Shown: in pieces, positions 1 to 7,185 of the stretch
How positions within the stretch are numbered: the stretch's first letter is position 1
How the letters are laid out: every line of letters begins with the position of its first letter
Origin: Candidatus Zixiibacteriota bacterium
GTDB taxonomy: Bacteria; Zixibacteria; MSB-5A5; GN15; FEB-12
NCBI GenBank assembly: GCA_016213305.1
Contig: JACRAV010000307.1
Location: 1-10,452 of the forward strand
Length of the DNA: 10,452 nucleotides
Direction: 5' to 3'
Program-made: the position numbers and the translations under genes
The notes under the pieces: model-generated
Databases searched by the model: none
What the model was told of the DNA's origin: nothing
Seen by the model: only the letters and a program-made list of their open reading frames with translations

Positions 1-1655
1 GCGCGGCTTTTCTTGCGCTGGGTCATGCCCGGGCCGCCGGAAATCCGGCCGCGTTGGTGTGTACCTCGGGAACGGCGGTGGCGAACTATCTTCCGGCGGT
101 GATTGAGGCGTCGAGTGATTTCATCCCGATGGTTGTTCTTTCGGCCGATCGCCCGCCGGAACTTCACCAGACCGGCGCCAACCAGACCATCGAGCAGGCG
201 GGCATATTCGGCGAATCTTGCCGCCGGCGATTTGTGATACCGTGTCCTGATGAGAAGATCCAGCCGGAGTTTGTGCTGACGACGATCGATCAGGCGGTGT
301 ATGGGGCGATCAACGTTCCGGCCGGACCGGTGCACCTGAATCTGGAATACCGCGAGCCGCTGGCGCCGAATGTCGAATCGGCAGTGTCACCGGTCTATGT
401 AGCGCCGCTGGAAGGATGGTCGCACAGTGATCGGCCGTTCACGCGATATACTGCTCCCGATCTAACGGTGTCGATTACGGAAATTGAATCGCTGGCCGCC
501 CGACTGAAATCGGCGGAGCGCGGCTTGCTGGTGATTGGTCGCCTTGCGCAATGGGGCAATCAGCGCTCGGCAGTCGCCGGGCTGGCCCGCGCCCTCGGCT
601 GGCCGGTGATCGCGGATATTGGTTCGGGACTGCGGCTCGGAGTGTCCGATGGAGTCCACCTGTTGCCGCATGCCGACCCGGCTTTGCTTGATGACAAAGG
701 CGAAGTCAACTTGCAGTGTGTTCTTCAGATCGGCGGCGGACTGGTGTCGCGGCGGGTGACGGAGTATATCGGGCGGCAGACAGGGTGCGAGTATATACTG
801 GTGAACGATCATCCGTTCCGACAGGACCCCGGACACCGCGTGACGAGCCGATTCGAGTGCGATATCGAATCTTTTGCGAGGTCTCTGACAGCGGCGCTGA
901 AGATCAGCGAGAGATCCAAAGGTACTTCCCGCCTGGAAGCGGCCAACGATGCGGTGGCTAAGTTGATCTCGGAAACACTGGATAAGAGCGATACTCTGAG
1001 CGAAATAACCGTTCCCAGAGTAGTGGCGCAGGAATTGCCGGCGGGTCAGGGGTTGTGGCTGGCCAGCAGTATGCCGATACGCGATTTCGATATGCTGGCG
1101 CCAACCGGCCAACATTCACCGAGAGTCGGTTGCAACCGGGGAGCGAGCGGAATCGACGGCACGGTCGCCTCGGCCTGCGGATTTGCGCGCGGGTTGAATC
1201 AACCAACTACCGTCGTAGTCGGCGATCTGGCGTTACTGCACGATCTGAATTCATTGGCATTGGTGACTGACTCGAAACAGCCGCCGATGACCATTGTCGT
1301 TATCAATAACGGCGGCGGCGGCATTTTCTCGCTGTTGCCGGTGGCACGACTGGATACGAAGGTCACCGGACCGCTGTTCGATCGGGACAGCGACACTTTC
1401 GAACGCGAGGTGATCGAGCCGCTCTTTCTGACCACCCATGAATACCGGTTTGCGCAGGCGGCGTCGATGTTCGGATTGGGATATGGCAATCCCTCGACGG
1501 TTGCTGAATTCCGGCGCGAGTACCGCGCTTCGGTGAGCGGAAAACGATCGACGCTGATCGAGCTGACCTTCGACTGGCGGGAGTCGCGACGGGTACGGCG
1601 GGAGATGAACGACCGGATCGTGGCCCTTCTGGCGCGCCTGAGCAGTCATGCCTGA
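1..1655 (+). CDS. menD: MenD, 2-succinyl-5-enolpyruvyl-6-hydroxy-3-cyclohexene-1-carboxylate synthase (5' truncated)
   Basis: MenD is a thiamine-diphosphate (ThDP) enzyme that joins isochorismate and 2-oxoglutarate to give SEPHCHC, the first committed step of menaquinone synthesis in the cytosol. The reading frame is open from the first complete codon at position 3. In-frame residues before the internal TTG at 54 already match MenD (ALGHARAAGNPAALVCTSGT), so the true start lies upstream. About 50-60 residues are missing, including the region where the family carries its GSRSTP motif and catalytic ThDP glutamate. Visible landmarks are TSGTAVANYLPAVIEA, the DRPPE and GANQ substrate motifs, SSMPIRD and CNRGASGIDG (codons from 1131). 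The ThDP/metal motif runs from GDLALLHDLN (from 1221) to NNGGGGIFSLLP (from 1305). The visible 550 residues plus the missing part fit a family length near 556-600. The stop codon overlaps the start of menH by 8 bases. Identification is secure. Confidence 0.96.
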   Translation, partial: AAFLALGHARAAGNPAALVCTSGTAVANYLPAVIEASSDFIPMVVLSADRPPELHQTGANQTIEQAGIFGESCRRRFVIPCPDEKIQPEFVLTTIDQAVYGAINVPAGPVHLNLEYREPLAPNVESAVSPVYVAPLEGWSHSDRPFTRYTAPDLTVSITEIESLAARLKSAERGLLVIGRLAQWGNQRSAVAGLARALGWPVIADIGSGLRLGVSDGVHLLPHADPALLDDKGEVNLQCVLQIGGGLVSRRVTEYIGRQTGCEYILVNDHPFRQDPGHRVTSRFECDIESFARSLTAALKISERSKGTSRLEAANDAVAKLISETLDKSDTLSEITVPRVVAQELPAGQGLWLASSMPIRDFDMLAPTGQHSPRVGCNRGASGIDGTVASACGFARGLNQPTTVVVGDLALLHDLNSLALVTDSKQPPMTIVVINNGGGGIFSLLPVARLDTKVTGPLFDRDSDTFEREVIEPLFLTTHEYRFAQAASMFGLGYGNPSTVAEFRREYRASVSGKRSTLIELTFDWRESRRVRREMNDRIVALLARLSSHA

Positions 1656-2445
1656 ACCGGCGCTGTCGTACTCGCGGGCGGGCCGAATCGGACAGCCGAC
1701 ACTGGTGCTACTTCACGGCTTCCTCGGCGGTCAAGAAGACTGGCGGGATTTGATAGACGGGCTGGGTGATTCATGCGATGCGATTGCCATCGATCTTCCC
1801 GGCCATGGCGCAAGCACCGACATGCCGGAGCGGCATTTCAGTTTTGACGGAATCAGCCATGCGATCTCGGACCTGTTGGCGACGCTCGGCGTGAATCAAT
1901 ACTGTCTCGCCGGATATTCGATGGGGGGACGAATCGCGCTGTATCATGCGACGCGAAACCGGGACCGCATTCAGTCGCTGGTGTTGATCTCGGCCAATCC
2001 GGGTATTGAATCGAAGGTTGAACGCCGGGAACGATATGACGCCGATATGCGTCTCTCTGCCGATCTTGAATCAGGCGGGCTTTCAGCGTTTATCGAGCGC
2101 TGGTATAGCCAGCCGCTGTTTGCATCGCTGAAAAAACGGGCGGACTTTGAAACAATCATGTCACGACGTTCGCACGGCTCGGCCGGCGCGCTGGCACGGG
2201 CGCTGAGGGGATTCAGCGTGGGGATTCAGCCGCCGCTATGGAAACATCTGGCCGGTATAACCGCGCCCGTCCTGTGTGTGGCGGGGGAACTGGATCAAAA
2301 GTATGTCGGGTTGGCTACCCGGACGGCCGACTTGTGCGGGCAGGGGAAACTGTGTATCATTTCCGACGCCGGTCACGCCGTGCATCTTGAACAGCCGGAG
2401 GAACTGGCTCTGGCGGTGCGACCAATGATCAACGTTCACGCATGA
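1648..2445 (+). CDS. menH: MenH, 2-succinyl-6-hydroxy-2,4-cyclohexadiene-1-carboxylate (SHCHC) synthase
   Basis: This alpha/beta-hydrolase-fold enzyme removes pyruvate from SEPHCHC to give SHCHC, directly after MenD. The 265-residue protein has the oxyanion-side LHGF motif at 22-25. The nucleophile elbow GYSMGG places Ser91 as the nucleophile. The acid is probably Asp216 in AGELDQKY, and His243 lies in DAGHAVHLEQPEE. The segment SANPGIESKVERRERYDAD followed by RWYSQPLFASL resembles the lid region of E. coli MenH (SNPG-like turn, then WYQQPVFASL), which separates it from generic hydrolases. The ATG lies inside the last codons of menD (8-base overlap) with no good Shine-Dalgarno sequence, which suggests translational coupling. 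Only 4 bases separate its stop from the menB start. A generic hydrolase is the alternative, but context and lid motifs make MenH much more likely. Confidence 0.92.
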   Translation: MPEPALSYSRAGRIGQPTLVLLHGFLGGQEDWRDLIDGLGDSCDAIAIDLPGHGASTDMPERHFSFDGISHAISDLLATLGVNQYCLAGYSMGGRIALYHATRNRDRIQSLVLISANPGIESKVERRERYDADMRLSADLESGGLSAFIERWYSQPLFASLKKRADFETIMSRRSHGSAGALARALRGFSVGIQPPLWKHLAGITAPVLCVAGELDQKYVGLATRTADLCGQGKLCIISDAGHAVHLEQPEELALAVRPMINVHA

Positions 2446-2449
2446 GGCC

Positions 2450-3274
2450 ATGATGGGATCAGTCAACTGGAAACAGTCCGGATCATACACCGATATCCTG
2501 TATCACAAAGCCGAGGGAATAGCGAAGATCACGATCAATCGCCCGAAAGTGCGCAATGCCTTTCGGCCGCTGACGGTGAATGAAATGTCGGCGGCGCTGG
2601 CCGACGCCCGCGAGGATGAAAAGATCGGCGTGGTCATACTCACCGGTGCGGGAGATCAGGCGTTTTGTTCCGGCGGGGATCAGAAAATTCGCGGTGATGC
2701 GGGCTACAAGGACGAAAGCGGCGTGCACCGGTTGAATGTGCTTGATTTTCAACGCCAGATGCGCACCTGTCCCAAGCCGGTGATCGCGATGGTGGCCGGG
2801 TACGCGATCGGGGGCGGGCATGTATTGCATCTGGTGTGCGACCTGACGATCGCGGCCGACAATGCGGTGTTCGGGCAGACCGGGCCGAAAGTCGGGTCGT
2901 TCGACGGCGGGTATGGCGCCAGTTATATGGCGCGCATAGTCGGCCAGAAAAAAGCGCGCGAAATCTGGTTCTTGTGCCGTCAGTACGACGCCGCGCAGGC
3001 GCTTGACATGGGACTGGTGAATGCTGTCGTGCCGCTGGCGCACCTTGAAGAAGAAACAGTGAAATGGTGTCGCGAGATATTGGCCAATTCGCCGCTGGCG
3101 ATCCGGTGTTTGAAAGCGGCGCTCAACGCCGACTGCGACGGCCAGGCGGGGCTTCAGGAACTGGCCGGTAACGCGACGCTCTTGTACTATATGTCCGAGG
3201 AAGCCCAGGAAGGGCGCAACGCGTTTAACGAGAAACGTAAACCGAATTTCGGAAAATTCCCGCGCCGTCCCTGA
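2450..3274 (+). CDS. menB: MenB, 1,4-dihydroxy-2-naphthoyl-CoA synthase (type I)
   Basis: This crotonase-fold enzyme closes the second ring of o-succinylbenzoyl-CoA to give DHNA-CoA (Dieckmann-type condensation). The 274-residue protein matches E. coli MenB closely from TINRPKVRNAFRPLTV to the C-terminal EGRNAFNEKRKP stretch. It contains FCSGGDQKIRG (72-82), the oxyanion-hole region AGYAIGGGHVLH (117-127) and QTGPKVGSFDGGYG (143-156). Asp152 in SFDGG aligns with catalytic Asp163 of E. coli. Gly145 in QTGPK aligns with Gly156, the mark of bicarbonate-dependent type I enzymes; type II enzymes carry an acidic residue there. Two adjacent ATGs are possible, at 2450 and 2453. The GAGG at 2444-2447 is better spaced for the second, so the protein may begin one residue later. 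The gene sits 4 bases after menH and 10 bases before menA. Confidence 0.97.
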   Translation: MMGSVNWKQSGSYTDILYHKAEGIAKITINRPKVRNAFRPLTVNEMSAALADAREDEKIGVVILTGAGDQAFCSGGDQKIRGDAGYKDESGVHRLNVLDFQRQMRTCPKPVIAMVAGYAIGGGHVLHLVCDLTIAADNAVFGQTGPKVGSFDGGYGASYMARIVGQKKAREIWFLCRQYDAAQALDMGLVNAVVPLAHLEEETVKWCREILANSPLAIRCLKAALNADCDGQAGLQELAGNATLLYYMSEEAQEGRNAFNEKRKPNFGKFPRRP

Positions 3275-3284
3275 CCGAGGTGCC

Positions 3285-4169
3285 ATGACTGCGTCACGCG
3301 CCCAGATCTGGCTTGCGGCCGCGCGTCCCAGGACACTCCCCGCGGCCGCCGCTCCGGTGGTAATCGGGTGTGCGCTGGCGGTCGGCCACGGCGCGCTCGC
3401 CCTGATTCCATCGCTGGCCGCCCTCGTCGCCGCCCTGCTCATCCAGATCGGGACCAATTTCGCCAACGATTATTACGACTTCATCAAGGGAACCGATACC
3501 CACACCCGCATCGGACCGACCCGCGCCACCCAGGCCGGTCTGGTGACGCCGACAGAAATGAAGCGGGCGACCTACATCGTGTTTACGCTCGCCTTACTCG
3601 TCGGGTGCTATCTGGTCTGGCGGACCGGCTGGCCGATTGCGCTGATCGGGGTATTGTCGATCGCCTTCGGATTACTTTACACCGCCGGACCGTTTCCGCT
3701 GGGGTACAATGGTCTGGGCGATATTTTTGTGCTCGTCTTCTTCGGGCCGGTGGCGGTCGCTGGAACCTACTATGTCAACACGCTGGCATGGGGCGGAGAA
3801 GCCATCGTCGCCGGACTTATGCCAGGTCTGTTTTCGGTCGGAATACTGACAATAAACAATCTTCGCGATATCGAGGATGACCGGGTCGCAGGCAAACGGA
3901 CGCTGGCGGTGAGATTTGGGCGGAAGTTTGCCCGGATCGAATACCTGCTGTGTGTCATTGCGCCGCACGGTCTCGCGCTCGGCCTTGCTCTCTTTGAACA
4001 GCGCCGGCTGGCGCTGGTATCACTGGCCGTGCTGATACCGACTCTGCCGGCACTGCGCCAGGTCTGGTCGAGCGACGACGGACCGATGCTGAACAGCATG
4101 CTGGCGGCGACCGGACGGCTGTTGATCCTGCATGCCGTGATCTTTTCGATTGGATGGGTGCTCATGTGA
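3285..4169 (+). CDS. menA: MenA, 1,4-dihydroxy-2-naphthoate polyprenyltransferase
   Basis: This integral membrane UbiA-family prenyltransferase attaches the polyprenyl tail to 1,4-dihydroxy-2-naphthoate with loss of CO2, giving demethylmenaquinone at the cytoplasmic membrane. The 294-residue protein has hydrophobic stretches near 12-32, 37-57, 96-112, 116-135, 146-165, 172-190, 219-237, 241-257 and 276-293, consistent with eight or nine helices. The first Asp-rich motif is NFANDYYDFIKGTD (58-71), which binds the prenyl diphosphate through Mg2+. It is followed by the MenA-typical GPTRATQAGLV. The second motif is NNLRDIEDDRVAGKRTLAVR (191-210). GAGG at 3277-3280 is a good ribosome binding site 4 bases before the ATG. 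The gene lies between menB and menC and overlaps menC. Tail length cannot be read from the sequence. Confidence 0.95.
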   Translation: MTASRAQIWLAAARPRTLPAAAAPVVIGCALAVGHGALALIPSLAALVAALLIQIGTNFANDYYDFIKGTDTHTRIGPTRATQAGLVTPTEMKRATYIVFTLALLVGCYLVWRTGWPIALIGVLSIAFGLLYTAGPFPLGYNGLGDIFVLVFFGPVAVAGTYYVNTLAWGGEAIVAGLMPGLFSVGILTINNLRDIEDDRVAGKRTLAVRFGRKFARIEYLLCVIAPHGLALGLALFEQRRLALVSLAVLIPTLPALRQVWSSDDGPMLNSMLAATGRLLILHAVIFSIGWVLM

Positions 4170-5260
4170 GAATCGAGCGGGTACGACTGTTCAGTTATAC
4201 GCTTCCGCTGGTTCGTCCCATTACCATGTTGGGCGATGCAATGAGTGCGCGGGAAGGATTCGTGGTGGCGTTGACTGACGATTCCGGAGAGACCGGATGG
4301 GGAGAAATGGCCGGGATTCCAGGACGATCAACTGATCACGACCTGATATTCTTACGGTTTGAATTCGCAGATGCAGCGGCGAAAATGGTGAAGGTTCAAA
4401 TTCACGATGGCCGGTCGCTGGAGGATCTTTTGGGAACGACCATCCCATGGCGTGTGAAGCCGTCCGCTCTGATGGGGCTGGAGTCGGCGCTTTTGACGCT
4501 GGTGGCCCGACGGAAGAACCTGCCGTTTGCAGAATTGATTTCCCGCAAGCATTCCGATCATGTGGCGATCAACTCCCTGATCGAGACGCAGGACAGGTTT
4601 GGGGAGAGGGTGACGGAGATTATCGATGAAGGGGCGCGGGCTGTGAAGTTGAAAGTTGGGCGGCAGAGCGTGGAAGATGATATTGACCTGGTGCACCATG
4701 TCAGACGAGCATTCCCGCCGTTTGTGCGGCTTCGCCTCGACGCCAACCGGCGTTGGTCGATGGATGAAGCGGTGGCGTTTGCCTCCGGAATCGAAGGAGT
4801 GGACATCGAGTATATCGAGGAGCCGCTTATCAACCACACCCAACTGGAAGAGTTACACATGAAAGCGCCGCACCTGCCGCTGGCGATCGACGAAACGGTG
4901 CGGGCGATGTCACCGGATGATGTCCGGTCGGCCGCTTACCTGAAGGCGGTCGTGCTGAAACCGTCGATGATCGGCGGTATCAGAATGACCGTGGCCTTTG
5001 TCCGGGCCTGCCGGGAGTCGGGCAAGACGCCGGTCATTAGCTCGTCGATTGAATCCTCGATCGGACTTTCGGTCCTGGCGCATCTGTCGGCCGCGCTCAC
5101 CCCGGGGACACCATCGGGACTTGATACGGCCCGCCTGTTCAGCCGGGACCTCCTTTCTCCGGGTTTCCCGATCGGGCGTAGTCGAGTTGCCCTTGACGAA
5201 TTGTATCCCGCGGTGGGTGTCATAGATATGTCTTTGCTGAAGGAGATACCCCTTGAGTAG
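4154..5260 (+). CDS. menC: MenC, o-succinylbenzoate synthase
   Basis: This enolase-superfamily enzyme dehydrates SHCHC to o-succinylbenzoate. In 368 residues it shows the barrel catalytic set in order: Lys165 and Lys167 in VKLKVG, metal ligands Asp196 (LRLDANRRW), Glu222 (EYIEEPL) and Asp246 (AIDET), and general acid/base Lys269 (VVLKPSMIGG). The N-terminal capping domain has the usual pattern YTLPLVRPI, then GWGEMAG. OSBS enzymes are divergent and resemble dipeptide epimerases and N-acylamino acid racemases, but the position between menA and menE decides the assignment. The ATG at 4154 gives a 16-base overlap with menA and has no clear ribosome site. A GTG at 4166 would give a 4-base overlap (GTGA) and a protein starting MRIERVRLFSY, which fits the family N-terminus better. 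The start is therefore uncertain. Confidence 0.92.
   Translation: MGAHVRIERVRLFSYTLPLVRPITMLGDAMSAREGFVVALTDDSGETGWGEMAGIPGRSTDHDLIFLRFEFADAAAKMVKVQIHDGRSLEDLLGTTIPWRVKPSALMGLESALLTLVARRKNLPFAELISRKHSDHVAINSLIETQDRFGERVTEIIDEGARAVKLKVGRQSVEDDIDLVHHVRRAFPPFVRLRLDANRRWSMDEAVAFASGIEGVDIEYIEEPLINHTQLEELHMKAPHLPLAIDETVRAMSPDDVRSAAYLKAVVLKPSMIGGIRMTVAFVRACRESGKTPVISSSIESSIGLSVLAHLSAALTPGTPSGLDTARLFSRDLLSPGFPIGRSRVALDELYPAVGVIDMSLLKEIPLE
5241..5255 (+). promoter_or_regulatory. Ribosome binding site and TTG start of menE
   Basis: AGGAG at 5241-5245 lies 7 bases before the TTG at 5253, inside the last codons of menC. It is the strongest ribosome site inside the men operon. It fixes a non-ATG start, because no ATG or GTG lies nearby in frame and the protein begins naturally here. 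Confidence 0.8.
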
Positions 5261-6656
5261 TCTGGCGTCGCCATTGGCGGTTACAGTCCAGCGATTTGGC
5301 GACAGTCCGGCGCTGATCGCACCGCACACCGAGTTGTCGTGGCGCGACGTGGGGCGGTTGGCCGCATCCATTGCCGCCGATTTCCGGGCACAGGGTGTGA
5401 TGGAGGGGGACCGGGTCTGTCTGACCGGGGCGAATTCGATGGAATACGTTCTGATGGTCCTGGGGCTGATCGAAGCCCGCGCCGTGGTCTGCCCGCTCAG
5501 CGCCCGATTGCCACATCATGCCCAGCAGACCCTGGTGACCCGGTTACAGGCGCGGCGAGTCGATGTCGAGTCGGTCGATCTGGAACAGTACCAGACTGAC
5601 ACATCACACGGGTTGTCGGTGGAATGGGCGATCGATCGTCCGGCCACCATCCTGTTTACATCGGGGTCAACCGGCGAGTCGAAGGCGGTGGCGCTTTCTG
5701 TCGGCAATCATTATTACAGCGCGCAGGGAGCCAATGAGAATATTCCGTTCGGCGCCGGTCACCGCTGGTTGGTGACCCTCCCCTTCTACCATGTGGGCGG
5801 ACTGGCGATTATTTTCCGCTCGATTTTGAACGGCGGCACGATGGCGATACCGGAATCCGGGTACGATCTGGTGGAGGCGATCAACCGGCTCGACGCCACC
5901 CACCTGTCGCTCGTTCCCACCCAATTGCACCGGCTGTTGCAGGCCGAGAAGAGTTTGACCTTTGTTATGCCCCGGCTGGCCGCGGTGCTTATCGGCGGCA
6001 GTTCCACTTCGCCATTGCTGATCGACGCCTCACTCGAAGCCGGGTTGCCGATTCACACCAGTTACGGCCTGACCGAGATGGCCTCGCAGGTCTGCACCAC
6101 GAAAGCGAGCGATCCGGCGCCGAAGCTTTTTACATCGGGGCGGGTGCTCAACAATCGCGAACTGCGGCTTGCCCCCGATGATGAAATACTGGTGCGGGGT
6201 CGAACACGCTTTCTGGGTTATTACATCGACGGCGGACTGCAGACGCCGGTCGATGCCGAGGGGTGGTTCGCGACCGGCGATATTGGCCGGCTCGACCCGG
6301 ACGGATACCTGATGGTCCGCGGTAGAAAAGATAATATGTTCATTTCGGGCGGAGAGAATATCCATCCGGAAGAAATAGAAATGACGCTAGGGCGTCTGCC
6401 CGAAGTGGCGGCGGTGGTGGTGGTATCGGTGCCGGATGACGAATTCGGCGCCCGACCGGTGGCCTTTGTCAAGGCGGCCGAGGATGCGCCGTTCGAGGAA
6501 GCGCGCTATATCGTTTTTCTGGAGCGGTTTCTCCCCCGGTTCAAGATCCCCGATCATTTCTTCCCCTGGCCGGCGGAAACCGGCGATACCATGAAGTATG
6601 ACCGGCGGTGGTTCAGCCAACGAGCGGCGGTGTTGACACAAAAATCAAAGGAATGA
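5253..6656 (+). CDS. menE: MenE, o-succinylbenzoate-CoA ligase
   Basis: This ANL-superfamily adenylating enzyme converts o-succinylbenzoate to its CoA thioester with ATP. The 467-residue protein has the P-loop ILFTSGSTGESK (133-144), FYHVGGLA (178-185), YGLTEMAS (271-278) and GWFATGD (337-343). The domain hinge and A8 loop is GRKDNMFISGGENI (357-370). Lys448 in DTMKYDRR is the likely C-terminal adenylation lysine. Length is near the E. coli enzyme (451). The start is a TTG at 5253, supported by a strong AGGAG at 5241-5245 with 7-base spacing; it overlaps the end of menC by 8 bases. It is the last gene of the + strand operon. Its stop is 6 bases from the stop of the convergent thioesterase, and I see no terminator hairpin between them. 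Confidence 0.95.
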   Translation: MSSLASPLAVTVQRFGDSPALIAPHTELSWRDVGRLAASIAADFRAQGVMEGDRVCLTGANSMEYVLMVLGLIEARAVVCPLSARLPHHAQQTLVTRLQARRVDVESVDLEQYQTDTSHGLSVEWAIDRPATILFTSGSTGESKAVALSVGNHYYSAQGANENIPFGAGHRWLVTLPFYHVGGLAIIFRSILNGGTMAIPESGYDLVEAINRLDATHLSLVPTQLHRLLQAEKSLTFVMPRLAAVLIGGSSTSPLLIDASLEAGLPIHTSYGLTEMASQVCTTKASDPAPKLFTSGRVLNNRELRLAPDDEILVRGRTRFLGYYIDGGLQTPVDAEGWFATGDIGRLDPDGYLMVRGRKDNMFISGGENIHPEEIEMTLGRLPEVAAVVVVSVPDDEFGARPVAFVKAAEDAPFEEARYIVFLERFLPRFKIPDHFFPWPAETGDTMKYDRRWFSQRAAVLTQKSKE

Positions 6657-6662
6657 TTCTGC

Positions 6663-7061
6663 TCAGAGTTTCTCCAGCGCGGCGCGAAACTTGTCGGGGA
6701 TGGGGGTCTTGCGGCCCGACTTTTTGTCAACGACCACGTGCACGGTTGTCACCGTACCGACCGAGCGCCCTTTCGAATCGACGATATCCTGCGCCAGTGT
6801 GTAGGAGCTTTGGCCCAGTTTTTCGACGCGCAGACGTATCTCGATCTTATCGCCGACGAAGAGCGGCAGTTTGAAATCGGCCGAGGCATGGACGATCGGC
6901 AAAAAGCAGTCGGATTCGCGAAGCCACCAGGCCATCGGAAAGCCGATCGACTCGAGCAACGCTTCGTAGCAGTCGTGGGCCATCTTAAACTGGTGGCCGT
7001 AGAAGAGCAATCCGGCGGCGTCGGTATCGTGCAGTTTTACGGTGGTGCGCCAGACGAACAT
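6663..7061 (-). CDS. menI: Hotdog-fold acyl-CoA thioesterase, probable DHNA-CoA thioesterase (MenI)
   Basis: This 132-residue protein is a single hotdog domain of the 4-hydroxybenzoyl-CoA thioesterase/YbgC type. Near the N-terminus it has HDTDAAGLLFYGHQF; Asp14 (second D of DTD) aligns with the catalytic Asp17 of Pseudomonas 4-hydroxybenzoyl-CoA thioesterase. The pattern DTDAAG, then CYEALL, then LPIVHASADFKLPLFVGD closely follows the Synechocystis Slr0204 type of DHNA-CoA thioesterase. It would hydrolyse DHNA-CoA made by MenB and supply free 1,4-dihydroxy-2-naphthoate to MenA. It is encoded convergently to menE, stops 6 bases apart, so it has its own promoter. An AGG/GAGG site lies about 7 bases upstream of the start (complement near 7069-7072). 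Neighbourhood supports MenI; a general YbgC/FadM thioesterase remains possible. Confidence 0.8.
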   Translation of the reverse strand: MFVWRTTVKLHDTDAAGLLFYGHQFKMAHDCYEALLESIGFPMAWWLRESDCFLPIVHASADFKLPLFVGDKIEIRLRVEKLGQSSYTLAQDIVDSKGRSVGTVTTVHVVVDKKSGRKTPIPDKFRAALEKL

Positions 7062-7182
7062 GGAGTTACCTCATTTTTGTAAACATCGCGGCCTGTCGGA
7101 CCGTATATTAGGTGTCCTATGAAACGAAGACCAGTACTTTCTCACCCGTTGATTGTTTTTCATCACAAAGGAGACTGACCAT
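7062..7182. promoter_or_regulatory. Divergent intergenic region between menI and the M3 peptidase
   Basis: These 121 bases must hold the promoters of both flanking genes, since they are transcribed away from each other. An AT-rich TATATTA at 7104-7110 could act as a -10 element in either direction (TATATT on +, TAATAT on -), but I found no well-spaced consensus -35 for either. No clear operator-like inverted repeat was seen. Promoter placement is a weak inference. Confidence 0.35.
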
Positions 7183-7185
7183 ATG
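7167..7185 (+). promoter_or_regulatory. Ribosome binding site deciding the peptidase start
   Basis: AAAGGAG at 7167-7173 lies 9 bases before the ATG at 7183. This excludes the in-frame upstream TTG at 7153, and it makes the protein begin with a clean signal peptide. Confidence 0.8.

Noticed and set aside
54..56. TTG as the start of menD
   Set aside because: Residues encoded before it (from position 3) continue the MenD alignment, and the missing N-terminal ThDP-glutamate region must lie upstream of the window.
2483..3466. Long minus-strand open frame (327 codons) across menB and the start of menA
   Set aside because: It lies antisense to two securely identified genes, has an Arg/His-rich composition typical of a codon-bias shadow, shows no recognisable domain and has no ribosome site or promoter that I can see.
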